Positions 1 through 8,008 of a DNA stretch of 64,000 bases are shown in pieces. This DNA is from Bremerella sp. JC817 (GTDB taxonomy: Bacteria; Planctomycetota; Planctomycetia; Pirellulales; Pirellulaceae): NCBI RefSeq assembly GCF_040718835.1, contig NZ_JBFEFG010000274.1, positions 496,001 to 560,000 on the forward strand. Reading direction: 5' to 3'. Position 1 is the first letter of the stretch. Each line of letters begins with the position of its first letter. The position numbers and the translations under genes are program-made. The notes beneath the pieces were generated by a model. It was not told the DNA's origin. It did no database searches and saw only the letters and a program-made list of their open reading frames with translations.

Positions 1-1
1 T

Positions 2-838
2 TTCGTGCCCGGTCACGAAGTTGTCGGGCGCGTTGCGGCCTGCGGCGATCAGGTCAAGCATTTGAAAGTTGGTCAGAAGGTCGGCCTCGGTTGGAAGGCT
101 CGTTCGTGCATGGTCTGCCCGCAGTGCATGACCGGCAACCACCATCGGTGCCCCAACAGCACCGATACGATCGTTGGTCGTAACGGCGGTTTCGCCAATA
201 AGGTCCGCTGCCAGGGAGCCTGGGCGATTCCGATTCCAGAGACGCTCGATGCCGCCAAAGTCGGACCAATGTTCTGCGGCGGCGTGACGGTCTTCAATCC
301 CTTGATCGTCAGCAACACCAGCCCAATGGATCATGTCGCGGTCGTCGGCATCGGCGGGCTCGGCCACATGGCCCTGCAGTTTGCCAAAGCTTGGGGCTGC
401 GAGGTGACCGCGTTCTCGACTTCGCCAGACAAGGAAGCGGAAGCGAAGGAAATGGGCGCCCATCATTTTCTGAACTCGAAGGACGATGATGCCTTGTCCG
501 CCGCAGCCGGCAAGTTTGACATGGTGCTGGTCACCGTCAACGTCATGCTCGACTGGGACGCCTACGTCAATCTGCTGAAACCAGGCGGACGCCTCCACAT
601 CGTCGGAGCAATTCCTAAGATCGAAGCAACCTGGTTCCCAGTCATCGCGGGCGAACGAACGATCGGCGGCTCTCCGATCGGTAGCCCTGCCCTCGCCGGC
701 CAGATGCTCGACTTCAGCGGACGACATGCCATCGCCCCGATCATCGAAGAGATGCCGATGTCGAAAGTCAACGATGCCCTCGAGCACCTGAAATCAGGCA
801 AAGCTCGCTACCGCATCGTCCTGAAAAACGACCTCTAA
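2..838 (+). CDS. NAD(P)-dependent zinc alcohol dehydrogenase, 5'-truncated by window edge
   Basis: Medium-chain zinc alcohol dehydrogenase of the cinnamyl-alcohol-dehydrogenase/YahK type, expected to interconvert aldehydes and primary alcohols with NADP(H). The frame is already open at base 2 (F-V-PGHE...), so the first 60-70 residues, including the first catalytic Cys, lie outside the window. Visible are the GHEVVG motif with a catalytic-zinc His, the four-Cys structural zinc lobe (CMVCPQC...RC, about fragment residues 38-51), a third zinc-ligand Cys in GPMFCGG, and the Rossmann motif GIGGLGH followed by a C-terminal nucleotide-binding half. The length from GHE onward fits the roughly 350-residue family. 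No neighbour hints at the substrate. The family call is secure; substrate unknown. Confidence 0.9.
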   Translation, partial: FVPGHEVVGRVAACGDQVKHLKVGQKVGLGWKARSCMVCPQCMTGNHHRCPNSTDTIVGRNGGFANKVRCQGAWAIPIPETLDAAKVGPMFCGGVTVFNPLIVSNTSPMDHVAVVGIGGLGHMALQFAKAWGCEVTAFSTSPDKEAEAKEMGAHHFLNSKDDDALSAAAGKFDMVLVTVNVMLDWDAYVNLLKPGGRLHIVGAIPKIEATWFPVIAGERTIGGSPIGSPALAGQMLDFSGRHAIAPIIEEMPMSKVNDALEHLKSGKARYRIVLKNDL

Positions 839-1094
839 ACCGCCGTCATCGGCACAACACGGCGATCGGTCGTTCCTTTCTGGGTGAATACGACCGATCG
901 TCGAATGCTGTTGCCTGATTCCAGCAAACCGAACAATTCCGCATCCCGCCGCGATCCTTCCCGGCCTAGGCCGTGTCGTACGAGCACACGGCCCCCGAAC
1001 GATTGGCAAATTCCCTCGTTTCCCTGGCCCAACTGCCTTGGCGATCGGCCACCATCGGCTAGAATCAATAAAACTTGTGCCCCCACAAGCCCTT
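839..1094. other. Intergenic spacer upstream of tRNA-Arg
   Basis: No convincing coding frame on either strand. The only recognisable element is the candidate tRNA promoter near its right end, listed separately. Confidence 0.5.
1038..1065 (+). promoter_or_regulatory. Candidate sigma70-type promoter for tRNA-Arg
   Basis: TTGGCG (1038-1043), a 16-bp spacer and TAGAAT (1060-1065, five of six matches to TATAAT). A start near 1072 would give a leader of about 23 nt before the tRNA. Found by eye from hexamer match and spacing only. Confidence 0.45.
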
Positions 1095-1168
1095 GCGCCC
1101 ATAGCTCAGCTGGATAGAGCAGCGGTCTTCTAAACCGCAGGTCGGAGGTTCGAGTCCTCCTGGGCGTG
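1095..1168 (+). tRNA. tRNA-Arg (anticodon UCU)
   Basis: A complete 74-nt cloverleaf. The 7-bp acceptor stem (GCGCCCA with TGGGCGT, one terminal G-U pair) is followed by TA and a 4-bp D stem (GCTC/GAGC). The anticodon stem GCGGT/ACCGC has loop CTTCTAA, giving anticodon TCT (decodes AGA/AGG). The variable loop is 5 nt, the T stem is GGAGG/CCTCC with loop TTCGAGT, and the discriminator is G at 1168. The 3' CCA is not encoded, so it must be added by a CCA-adding enzyme. It stands alone with no adjacent tRNA. Confidence 0.97.
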
Positions 1169-1713
1169 CTTGGCCACTCATGGTCACAACCGGCCAACCG
1201 ATGTCGTAAGTACCGCATCCATCAACACTTGGAAAGTTGGTCGATTCGACAATCTTATTTTCTGGCGGACATTCGCGGTTGCTTGTTGCCAGCACCTTCT
1301 TGAAACGCTCGTTCATGAGTGTGGTCGCCTCCGCCAATCACATGTGTCCATCTCAGTGGCGTTTACCTAAGTCCGCTGCGTTGACGTGGTCCTTTTGTGG
1401 CAACTTCGTGGTTTGCGTCATGCCCTGCGTCATCAGTACTGGTCGTATCAAGGGGAAGTAGGCGTCTTCAATCTCGCGTTCTAATCGTCGACGCGAACAT
1501 TGGATCGCAAGCGAATACGAATGAAGCCGCCTCTTATGGTCGCTTTATTCAACGCATCGCGAAAGTCGCCAGAGATCAGCCGCTTGGTGCGGCTTTGTTT
1601 TTTGCCTTTCTGCTAGATCCCCTCTTTCGCAGTCGATACAAATGGGGCGAAGCGAATCCCTCTCAGGGAATCGTCTGTCAGCTTGCTCTTGTCTGCTAGA
1701 AAGTTAATGGAAG
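1169..1713. other. Long non-coding spacer between tRNA-Arg and the DraG-like gene
   Basis: 545 bp with no supportable gene. Open frames here (for example 1397-1699) have no recognisable protein features. A strong terminator-like hairpin lies at 1578-1604, well downstream of the tRNA. The stretch also holds an imperfect inverted repeat just after the tRNA (TTGGCC...GGCCAA, about 1170-1197). Confidence 0.5.
1578..1604 (+). terminator. Intrinsic terminator-like hairpin in the tRNA downstream region
   Basis: AGCCGC (1578-1583), 5-nt loop TTGGT, GCGGCT (1589-1594), followed by TTGTTTTTTG. A perfect 6-bp GC-rich stem with a T-rich tail on the plus strand. It lies 410 nt past the tRNA, so it would end either a long tRNA precursor or an unannotated transcript. 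Confidence 0.6.
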
Positions 1714-2646
1714 ATGTCTCTCACGACACTCGATCGTCAACGAGGCTGCCTCATAGGCTTGGCGGTTGGGGATGCCCTGGGTGCGGCTGTCGAGTTCCAG
1801 CCGCCCGGGTCGTTTAAGTTGGTCGAAGACTATCGCGATGGTGGCCCGCATCGGCTGGCCCCAGGCGAATGGACCGATGATACCAGCATGGCGTTGGCTT
1901 TGGCGGATAGCATCGGCAAGGCCGGCTGGGATCTGAACGATCAGGCTTCGCGTTACCTGCAATGGTTCCGAAAGGGGAAGTATTCGGTCACTGGAAGTTG
2001 CTTCGACATCGGCATCGCAACACGTGAAGCACTCTCACGCTTCGAACGCAGCCACGATGCCCAATCGAGTGGTAGCCGCGAGATTCGTTCCAGCGGCAAC
2101 GGTTCGATCATGCGGTTGGCCCCGGTGCCGATTCATTTCTTAAACCTCTACCCAGACAATATCGCCAAGCTCGCCGATCGTGCTGCCGAATCGAGCTTGC
2201 CAACGCATGGCAGTCCTTTGTGCCTCGACGCATGTCGCTATATGGCTTTGGTTCTTGCTGGACTGATGCAAGGAATTGATCGCGGCGTTGTCTTGTCGCC
2301 AGACTGGAAGCCACTGGCCGAGCTTCGCTCTCAGCAAGAGTTGGCTCCAGAAATTGCCGAGATCGCCGAGGGAAGCTTTCGCCAGCTTAGCCCTCCCCTG
2401 ATTGTCGGCAGCGGTTACGTGGTGAAGAGTCTCGAAGCAGCACTGTGGGCCTTCCACGATGCAGGTGATTTCCGCGAGGCAGTGCTCAAGGCGGTGAACC
2501 TTGGCAACGACTCCGATACAACCGGAGCGATCTGCGGTCAGTTCGCCGGCGCGTTCTGGGGGGAAAGTGGGATTCCGGATTCCTGGCGAACCAGGCTGGC
2601 CAGGCCGGAAATGCTGGAAGCAGCCCTTAGCTCGATCCTTTCCTGA
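1714..2646 (+). CDS. ADP-ribosylglycohydrolase (DraG family)
   Basis: Predicted to hydrolyse ADP-ribose from a modified protein or small molecule using two Mg2+/Mn2+ ions in the DraG/ARH all-alpha fold. It shows the N-terminal GLAVGDALG signature (residues 15-23), the first metal motif WTDDTS (53-58) and the C-terminal metal motif NDSDTTGA (from 265). At 310 residues it has the usual full family length. The chosen ATG has GGAAG immediately before it. No DraT-type transferase is visible nearby, so this is not obviously a nitrogenase-control gene; a housekeeping or stress role is as likely. The small membrane-protein gene starts 11 bp downstream and is probably cotranscribed. Confidence 0.92.
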   Translation: MSLTTLDRQRGCLIGLAVGDALGAAVEFQPPGSFKLVEDYRDGGPHRLAPGEWTDDTSMALALADSIGKAGWDLNDQASRYLQWFRKGKYSVTGSCFDIGIATREALSRFERSHDAQSSGSREIRSSGNGSIMRLAPVPIHFLNLYPDNIAKLADRAAESSLPTHGSPLCLDACRYMALVLAGLMQGIDRGVVLSPDWKPLAELRSQQELAPEIAEIAEGSFRQLSPPLIVGSGYVVKSLEAALWAFHDAGDFREAVLKAVNLGNDSDTTGAICGQFAGAFWGESGIPDSWRTRLARPEMLEAALSSILS

Positions 2647-2657
2647 AGAGTCTTCTG

Positions 2658-3122
2658 ATGACTGAAGCGACGGATCAACCACGGAAAACCAAACAAAGCC
2701 TCGGAACAATTCTTGGCCTATTGATCTTAGTGGTCTTGGTCGCCGGCTTGACGCCCTCCGCGATGAAGCTCTTCGGTCAAATTCAGTTCAAACAACGTTA
2801 CGACGAGATCATTGCGATTCTCGATTCTTGGGAAACGCCACCTCCCGGAGCCGATCCAGAGGAATGGGAGAATTGTTGGGACGCTACGAGCACGGCCACG
2901 GCCAATGTCTGCTTCTCGAACAATCTCGTAACCCAGGCCGAAATGGATCGCCTGCTTCAAGACATGCAAGATCGCCAAGATGCCCCCAACAGTTGGAGCC
3001 GGCTCGAATGGTACTGGCACCGATTGGCGGAAACAGGACCGCATGGGAAGAAATACATCACGAACTTCGAGTACCTGTGGAACGATGGCGCGTCGCCGGA
3101 GCATCAACTGACGCCACCTTGA
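2658..3122 (+). CDS. Hypothetical single-pass membrane protein
   Basis: Not recognised. The 154 residues begin with a short charged tail, followed by one hydrophobic helix (about residues 15-36) and a soluble C-terminal part of about 115 residues. The soluble part is rich in Trp, Asp and Glu and has two Cys (CWDATS...VCFSNN, near residues 73 and 84). The orientation suggests an exported domain that could hold a disulphide. It starts 11 bp after the DraG-like gene, so the two are probably one transcript, but nothing links their functions. Confidence 0.7.
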   Translation: MTEATDQPRKTKQSLGTILGLLILVVLVAGLTPSAMKLFGQIQFKQRYDEIIAILDSWETPPPGADPEEWENCWDATSTATANVCFSNNLVTQAEMDRLLQDMQDRQDAPNSWSRLEWYWHRLAETGPHGKKYITNFEYLWNDGASPEHQLTPP

Positions 3123-3245
3123 CGGTGTTGCTCAGCCAACCGGTATGCGTTTGGGATCGTTGTCGTTGAAGGGCTTCCGCTTTAAAATTAGAGGAATCCC
3201 TCCCAAACTTCACCCTCCATATACATAGCGGCAACTTCCCGATTC

Positions 3246-4082
3246 ATGACTGCCAACGATCATCTTGCGGCCAGCGAACGCCTTGTGGCTTGGTTTCGCG
3301 ATCTGGATACCTGCCTGGTGGCCTTCTCAGGCGGCGTTGACAGCAGCGTCGTGGCGAAAGCAGCCGTGTTGGCATTGGGTGAAAACGCCTTCGCCGTGAC
3401 CGCCAAGAGCCCGAGCGTTGCCGCGCGAGACTTACAGATCGCGAAAGAAGTTGCGACGGCGATTGGTATCCGGCATGAAGTGATCGAGACTTCGGAATTA
3501 AGCCGTCCTGGCTACGTGGCCAACGCCCCGGACCGCTGCTTCCACTGTAAGTCGGAACTGTACGATCACCTTACCGCTATTCGAGCCCAGTTCGCGACCG
3601 AAGCAATCGTCAATGGTGCGAACCTCGACGATCGCGGCGACCACCGCCCTGGCATGGTCGCGGCGTCGAACGCCGGCGTTCGCTCACCCCTTCTGGAATG
3701 CGAGATCGACAAGGCTACGCTGCGTGGCATTGCTCGGCTGTGGGACATCCCGGTGTGGGATCGCCCTGCTTCCCCCTGCCTGGCAAGCCGCATCGCCTAT
3801 GGCGTCGAAGTCACGCCGGAACGCCTGAAGATGGTGGAAGAAGGAGAGGCTTATCTGCGCGGACTCGGCTTGAACGATATGCGTGTGCGTTATCACGAAG
3901 GAGATTTGGCCCGCTTGGAAGTGCCTGTCGAATCGATTTCACAACTGGCGGAACCGAACGTCCGCGAGCCACTCGAAGAAGCATTTCGCGAGATCGGCTT
4001 CAAGTTCGTCGCGCTCGATCTGGGTGGCATCAAGTCCGGCAGTTTGAATCAACTGATTCAGTTGACCCTGAGTGGTGGTTAA
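3246..4082 (+). CDS. larE: LarE-type ATP-dependent sacrificial sulfur transferase
   Basis: LarE adenylates and then thiolates pyridinium-3,5-biscarboxylic acid mononucleotide while making the nickel-pincer nucleotide cofactor of lactate racemase and related LarA enzymes. It shows the PP-loop ATP-pyrophosphatase motif SGGVDSS (28-34), the family signature CFHCKSELY (from 98), and SPCLASRIAYG. The Cys of the last motif (C178) aligns by context with the sacrificial Cys of Lactiplantibacillus plantarum LarE, so a single-turnover enzyme is expected. At 278 residues it is full length. No larA, larB or larC is in the window, so the cofactor's client enzyme is unknown. It ends just before a strong bidirectional terminator. 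Confidence 0.92.
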   Translation: MTANDHLAASERLVAWFRDLDTCLVAFSGGVDSSVVAKAAVLALGENAFAVTAKSPSVAARDLQIAKEVATAIGIRHEVIETSELSRPGYVANAPDRCFHCKSELYDHLTAIRAQFATEAIVNGANLDDRGDHRPGMVAASNAGVRSPLLECEIDKATLRGIARLWDIPVWDRPASPCLASRIAYGVEVTPERLKMVEEGEAYLRGLGLNDMRVRYHEGDLARLEVPVESISQLAEPNVREPLEEAFREIGFKFVALDLGGIKSGSLNQLIQLTLSGG

Positions 4083-4117
4083 GACGCGTCCACGCCTTCG
4101 TCCAATGCCTCTAATAA

Positions 4118-4155
4118 AACAGCCACGCTCGATATCGAACGTGGCTGTTGGTTTT
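4118..4155. terminator. Bidirectional intrinsic terminator between larE and the isomerase gene
   Basis: AACAGCCACG (4118-4127) pairs perfectly with CGTGGCTGTT (4140-4149), and the loop itself contains the palindrome TCGATATCGA. TTGGTTTTTC follows on the plus strand, and the minus strand continues into TTTTATTAG. It fits termination of both convergent genes. Confidence 0.85.
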
Positions 4156-4178
4156 TCAGTGCTCGTGATTCGCAGGCG

Positions 4179-5072
4179 TTAGCTGGCGAAGATGCGATCC
4201 ATCCGATCGGCGATTTCCGTCAGGCGATCGCGCGGGCCACCGGAGATTTCCGCAGTCGCCCAGCCTTGGTAATCAATCTCGCGAAGTTCGGCCATCACCT
4301 TTGGCCAATCGACATCTCCTTCCAGTAGCTTTGCTCCGAAGCCCTTGCCTTTGCCGTAGTCTTTGATGTCGAGCTTCTTGATTCGCTTGCCGAGAATCGG
4401 AACCCATTCGTGCGGTGGCGAGAACTTCACCGTGTTGCCGACGTCGAAATAGGCACCCACCATGTCGCTATCGAGCTCGTCGATGAAGCGAGCCGTTTCC
4501 TTGGGATCGGTGAGGAACCCGTTCCAAACGTTTTCCATCAAGATCTGAATGTTCGCTTCCTTGGCGATTGGAATCGCCTTCTTGATCTGCTCGATCGAAC
4601 GCTCCCAGCACTGCTCATAGGTCACTTCGTTGTTGACGACGCCAGGAACCAACAGCACGCTCGTTCCGCCGTACGACTTGCTGGCGTGAATGGCGGTGAT
4701 CAAACCTTCGAGCCCCTTTTGACGCACTTCTTCGTCGGGATCGGACAAACGAATGTTCCAGTGAATTGAGTCGACAACGCCATGCACTGGTAAACCAGAG
4801 ACTTCGATTGCCTTCTTCACTTCTTCGGCGTCGGGGCCGCCTGGGGAGTTGAGCTCGATGCCATCGAAGCCCAACTCTTTAAGGACGGTCATCTTGTCGG
4901 CCAGCGAACCGGGCACGCCGACCATGCCGACTTTCACTGCTTTTTTGATTCGTTTTTCACCGCTGGCGGTGGTGTTGTCTGCGGCCAACAGCGAAGCCGG
5001 CGAGGCCATCGAGAGACCGCACGCAGCAGCGGCGGAGCAATTAGCGAGAAACAGGCGGCGGGAGGAGTTCAT
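4179..5072 (-). CDS. Exported sugar phosphate isomerase/epimerase-like TIM-barrel protein
   Basis: Xylose-isomerase-like TIM-barrel protein (AP endonuclease family 2 fold) of the hydroxypyruvate-isomerase/IolE-like group. The N-terminus has a twin-arginine-style leader (SRRLFLAN, hydrophobic stretch, cleavage near LLAADN at about residue 31), so it should act outside the cytoplasm. Metal-site features of the fold are visible: GFDGIELNSPGGPD, LMENVWNGF (Glu) and GAYFDVGNTVKF (Asp), and the C-terminal ATAEISGG (Glu). At 297 residues it is typical of planctomycete homologues, which are numerous and mostly uncharacterised. It appears monocistronic. Substrate not inferable. Confidence 0.85.
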   Translation of the reverse strand: MNSSRRLFLANCSAAAACGLSMASPASLLAADNTTASGEKRIKKAVKVGMVGVPGSLADKMTVLKELGFDGIELNSPGGPDAEEVKKAIEVSGLPVHGVVDSIHWNIRLSDPDEEVRQKGLEGLITAIHASKSYGGTSVLLVPGVVNNEVTYEQCWERSIEQIKKAIPIAKEANIQILMENVWNGFLTDPKETARFIDELDSDMVGAYFDVGNTVKFSPPHEWVPILGKRIKKLDIKDYGKGKGFGAKLLEGDVDWPKVMAELREIDYQGWATAEISGGPRDRLTEIADRMDRIFAS

Positions 5073-5104
5073 GGCGGGAGCCTCGGATGGCGGGACAAGA
5101 ATGG

Positions 5105-5138
5105 AAAAAGGGTTGATACGAAACTATCGTACCAACCC
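5105..5138 (-). terminator. Intrinsic terminator for the DUF4912 gene
   Basis: Read on the minus strand, GGGTTGGTACGA pairs with TCGTATCAACCC (one mismatch) and is followed by TTTTTCC. It lies about 90 bp past the stop of the DUF4912 gene, within the leader of the isomerase gene. Confidence 0.7.
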
Positions 5139-5229
5139 TTCTGATTCAATAAGCAATGAAGACCAGGAGAATTAAGAAGGAAATCTTAGCAAATTCCTAC
5201 CAACGTCTCCCCTGCTCTCCCCAGGCCAA

Positions 5230-6444
5230 CTAGCCGTTGCTCGACTCGCGTGGATCGTGCGAGATCGGATCCATCGCTTTGGTATTCCGTTCGACTGCCA
5301 AGGCAATCGTGCGCTGCTCCAAACCATCCTTCGATCGTGAAACGATCGGGAAGATCTGACGCTTGTCTGGGAAATCCATCTTTACCAGGAAAGTGCCGTC
5401 TTCCCGCACTTTCACAGGCTCGCCCGAAAGAGTCACAAACGAACCTGCCTTGGTGGAACCATAGACAATCATTTCGACTTCAATGTTGAGATCGAAGTCT
5501 TGGTTTGGCTTGCCATTACAGAACTGATCGCCCACCAGGCCCAAGCGAGCGGCCATTGGGACGCCCACAGGACGACGGAAACGCTGTTCAAGCATTTCAC
5601 GCAGTTCACCATCGGCACGTTCTTCGTCGGCACCGCCACTCAAGGCGTAGATCTTTTCGACGTTCTCGGCGACGTCATCCCAGTTTCCGTCGATTTCTTC
5701 GCACGAACCCGGGCGAGGCGTGGTGACCACGTTGCTTCGCGAGATCGTGTGGAAGCGACCATTCGTGGCGAGATAACCGAGGTGGCAACGATAGCTCTTG
5801 GGTGGATCGACGACGTCGATATACCAGTTCTTAACGCCACCGTGGATTTCGATTTGCTTGACCAGACGTTCCGATCCGCTGGTCATCACTTCACCGTCGA
5901 CTTCCGTCAGACGAATGACCGGGATCGAAGTATGCCAGTCTTGAGCCAAAGCGGCTTTGGCACGTTCGATCGCTTTTCTCGAAACGTCCCAGCTGACATG
6001 CAGCCAGTACGAGTCGCGGACCATCAGAACCAATCGATCTGGCCCGGTCTGCTCAGGCGAGCTGGTCGCCAGATTTTTGGCAGCCTGACGCTGTTCGTGC
6101 AAGTTGCGGATTGATTCCACAACCTTGGGATCGGACTTCTTAACCGGCTTCGCCTTGGTGGCTCGCTTCTTAGCGACCGGGGCGGCTGGTTTTGGTTTTT
6201 CGACCGGAGCCTTCCTGGCCTTGGCAACAGCCGGAGCTGGCTTGGCTTTTTTCGGCTTGGCCGCAGTTGATTTGGCCACAGTCGATTTGCTCTTGGCGGC
6301 TGGCGTGCTGGCTTTCGCGGCTTTAATGAGGGCTTTCACGAGCTCGTCCTTGCGCATCGCATGCCATCCGGTCACGCCGCGACGCTTCGCCATCTGAGCT
6401 AAATCCTTTGCTGTGTACTCTTTGAGAGAAGCGGCGGTGATCAA
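5230..6444 (-). CDS. Rho_N / DUF4912 domain protein
   Basis: A three-part protein of 404 residues. Residues 4-46 resemble the Rho termination factor N-terminal (SAP-like) helical domain. Residues 47-105 are a low-complexity Lys/Ala/Pro linker that should be disordered and basic. DUF4912 follows from about 136 (DRLVLMVRDSYWLHVSWDVS), with a C-terminal beta-rich extension. The Rho_N/SAP-like domain and basic linker suggest nucleic-acid binding; the role is unknown. The start is TTG, chosen because AGGAGGA (6451-6457) sits 6 nt upstream and no ATG is nearby. The gene is isolated, with its own terminator and an 800-bp upstream spacer. Confidence 0.8.
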   Translation of the reverse strand: MITAASLKEYTAKDLAQMAKRRGVTGWHAMRKDELVKALIKAAKASTPAAKSKSTVAKSTAAKPKKAKPAPAVAKARKAPVEKPKPAAPVAKKRATKAKPVKKSDPKVVESIRNLHEQRQAAKNLATSSPEQTGPDRLVLMVRDSYWLHVSWDVSRKAIERAKAALAQDWHTSIPVIRLTEVDGEVMTSGSERLVKQIEIHGGVKNWYIDVVDPPKSYRCHLGYLATNGRFHTISRSNVVTTPRPGSCEEIDGNWDDVAENVEKIYALSGGADEERADGELREMLEQRFRRPVGVPMAARLGLVGDQFCNGKPNQDFDLNIEVEMIVYGSTKAGSFVTLSGEPVKVREDGTFLVKMDFPDKRQIFPIVSRSKDGLEQRTIALAVERNTKAMDPISHDPRESSNG

Positions 6445-6450
6445 GACAAG

Positions 6451-6457
6451 TCCTCCT
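6451..6457 (-). promoter_or_regulatory. Strong ribosome-binding site fixing the TTG start of the DUF4912 gene
   Basis: AGGAGGA on the minus strand, 6 nt before TTG at 6444. This near-perfect Shine-Dalgarno sequence decides an otherwise doubtful non-ATG start. Confidence 0.7.
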
Positions 6458-7125
6458 GGCTCAAAGGATGTGGGCGTCTACGTCGACTTGGGGGAACGCT
6501 GGAATTCACCCCGAGGCAAACTGGTAAGGGGTCGTCGTCCATGACCAGTGTCACTCGACTGCCCCGCTCGATCCTTGAGCAGAAGCTTCACCTGGAACGC
6601 AAGTGATAAGGGAAGTGAATTGCGTAACCGAAAAGCCCAATCGTCGGACGGCCATTGGGATTGATTCGTGGGTGGGTGCTTTCTGCCAACCGTCAGGCGG
6701 TAAGCGGAAGGTCCGTCAGTCGCCAAATCTCAACCACTAACTCGCTGATAACGACTTTAATGGCAGGAACCCTTACACTACCTTCGAGGAAACCCGAAAC
6801 AGTCCTGCAGGGTGGCATTCTTAGGACGCTGACTGGTCCTGATTGTAGCTAATCCGAGGTGGAAATGCAACGCACCGCCCCCCAGTGTTACGGCTAGAAA
6901 GTGAAACCAGTTTTGCTGTTTTCCAGAAGTTATGCCGTTTGGGAGGAATTTCACCCCAGTTTCCTGCCCATGCCGCGAGCACAACCCCTTCGGTTTTCCT
7001 TCCCTGCTCTTTCGGGGCAAGCTAGCCCTAGCCATTGGATCGGTAATTTTCGATATCAGAGGGCTCTGAGTGGGGACTTTGTGAAAAATTCCACGAATTC
7101 CCTCCGTACGGCGGTTTCACCTGAT

Positions 7126-7154
7126 TGACCATGCTTTGGGGATGACATAGATTG
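7126..7154 (+). promoter_or_regulatory. Candidate promoter of the ATP synthase operon
   Basis: TTGACC (7126-7131, five of six matches) and TAGATT (7149-7154, four of six) separated by 17 bp. This puts a start near 7161, about 80-100 nt before the first atp gene. Identified by eye. Confidence 0.4.
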
Positions 7155-7239
7155 ACCGCCATGAGTTCCCGGCAGGTCTTTTCCAAGACCAGTAATATAG
7201 AGCAAGCCGGAAGTCACCTTTTTCGCAAAGGCAAATGCC

Positions 7240-7518
7240 TTGGCACCGCCGCTCCAACCGGAGATGAATCCGATTGCGAGAGCTTACCTCTGGGTGAGCC
7301 GGATCTTCACGATCTGCGGTGAAATGATCCTGCCAGGCGTATTAGGTTATTGGCTCGACCAATACCTCGGCTTCCAGTTCTCTCTGTTCGCCCTCTTGGG
7401 TTTCCTGTTTGGACTTGTGTTTGGCATGACGCACCTGGTGCTCATGGCAACCTCGCTGCAAAACAGCGGACGTGTGGAAGAAGCTCATCCAGAGCACCAA
7501 CGAGACGATCTCGATTGA
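7240..7518 (+). CDS. AtpZ/AtpI-like small membrane protein of the ATP synthase operon
   Basis: A small protein (up to 92 residues) with two hydrophobic helices (about residues 20-40 and 46-68) separated by the short turn WLDQYLGF, the topology of the AtpZ/F0F1-ATPase gene-1 family. These proteins help assemble the c ring or handle Mg2+/Ca2+. It opens the ATP synthase operon. The start is unclear. TTG at 7240 has a purine-rich AAAGG upstream; ATG at 7264 gives an 84-residue protein but has GGAG directly abutting it. The next gene starts within about 40 bp. Confidence 0.75.
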   Translation: MAPPLQPEMNPIARAYLWVSRIFTICGEMILPGVLGYWLDQYLGFQFSLFALLGFLFGLVFGMTHLVLMATSLQNSGRVEEAHPEHQRDDLD

Positions 7519-7555
7519 TTCTTCCGCAAACCCCAACGCCCCGCACGACGAAGCG

Positions 7556-8005
7556 ATGAAGACCCCCGAAGCCAACACTTCTGTTCCGCAGCCCGCGCCG
7601 AAGCTGGCATGGCAAGACTTTCTGCCATGTTTATGGATGCTGCTCGGAGTCGTCGGAGTCTTTCCACTCTTCGCTGCTTACGGCTACACCAAATACCAAC
7701 TCGACGGCGTCTTCGCCGCGGTCACGGCCGCATCGGTTGTACTGCTGGCGATGGAAGCCGCACTGTTGCTGACGATCCTGTTTCGCTCTTCAGAAATGAA
7801 GATCCAGTCGGTCCTTTTGGGCATGTTTTTCCGAGCCGGAATTCCGCTAGTTTTCGGAATGTTGATGCACAAAGCTGGTGGCCCGCTTGCTGAGGCAGGA
7901 TTGTTTGGCATGATATTGGTCTACTATCTTTTGACCCTCGCGGTCGAAACTATATTGGCAGTTCAGCTCGTATCTCAGACGTCCACTTATAAGAAAGCCG
8001 TTTAG
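7556..8005 (+). CDS. AtpI-like (AtpR-type) membrane protein of the ATP synthase operon
   Basis: A 149-residue membrane protein with a polar proline-rich N-terminus and four hydrophobic segments, in the position where operons carry atpI/atpR. It probably assists c-ring assembly, by analogy with AtpI. ATG at 7556 is preferred over the upstream GTG at 7472, which would overlap the preceding gene and add a hydrophilic tail. It stops 3 bp before atpB, indicating tight coupling. Sequence similarity to classical AtpI is weak, so the call rests on topology and location. Confidence 0.7.
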   Translation: MKTPEANTSVPQPAPKLAWQDFLPCLWMLLGVVGVFPLFAAYGYTKYQLDGVFAAVTAASVVLLAMEAALLLTILFRSSEMKIQSVLLGMFFRAGIPLVFGMLMHKAGGPLAEAGLFGMILVYYLLTLAVETILAVQLVSQTSTYKKAV

Positions 8006-8008
8006 CCG

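Larger units (their letters stand above)
6445..7239. other. 795-bp spacer between the DUF4912 gene and the ATP synthase operon
   Basis: No supportable gene on either strand; short frames here lack any protein-like character. It must hold the divergent promoters of the DUF4912 gene (minus) and the atp operon (plus). The only promoter I can point to is at 7126-7154. The strong ribosome-binding site of the DUF4912 gene is at 6451-6457. Confidence 0.5.

Noticed and set aside
1397..1699. 100-codon plus-strand frame downstream of tRNA-Arg
   Set aside because: A terminator hairpin falls inside it, the composition is not protein-like and there is no good ribosome-binding site.
6478..7128. Several 60-85 codon frames in the spacer before the atp operon
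   Set aside because: They overlap on both strands, lack ribosome-binding sites and show no recognisable sequence.
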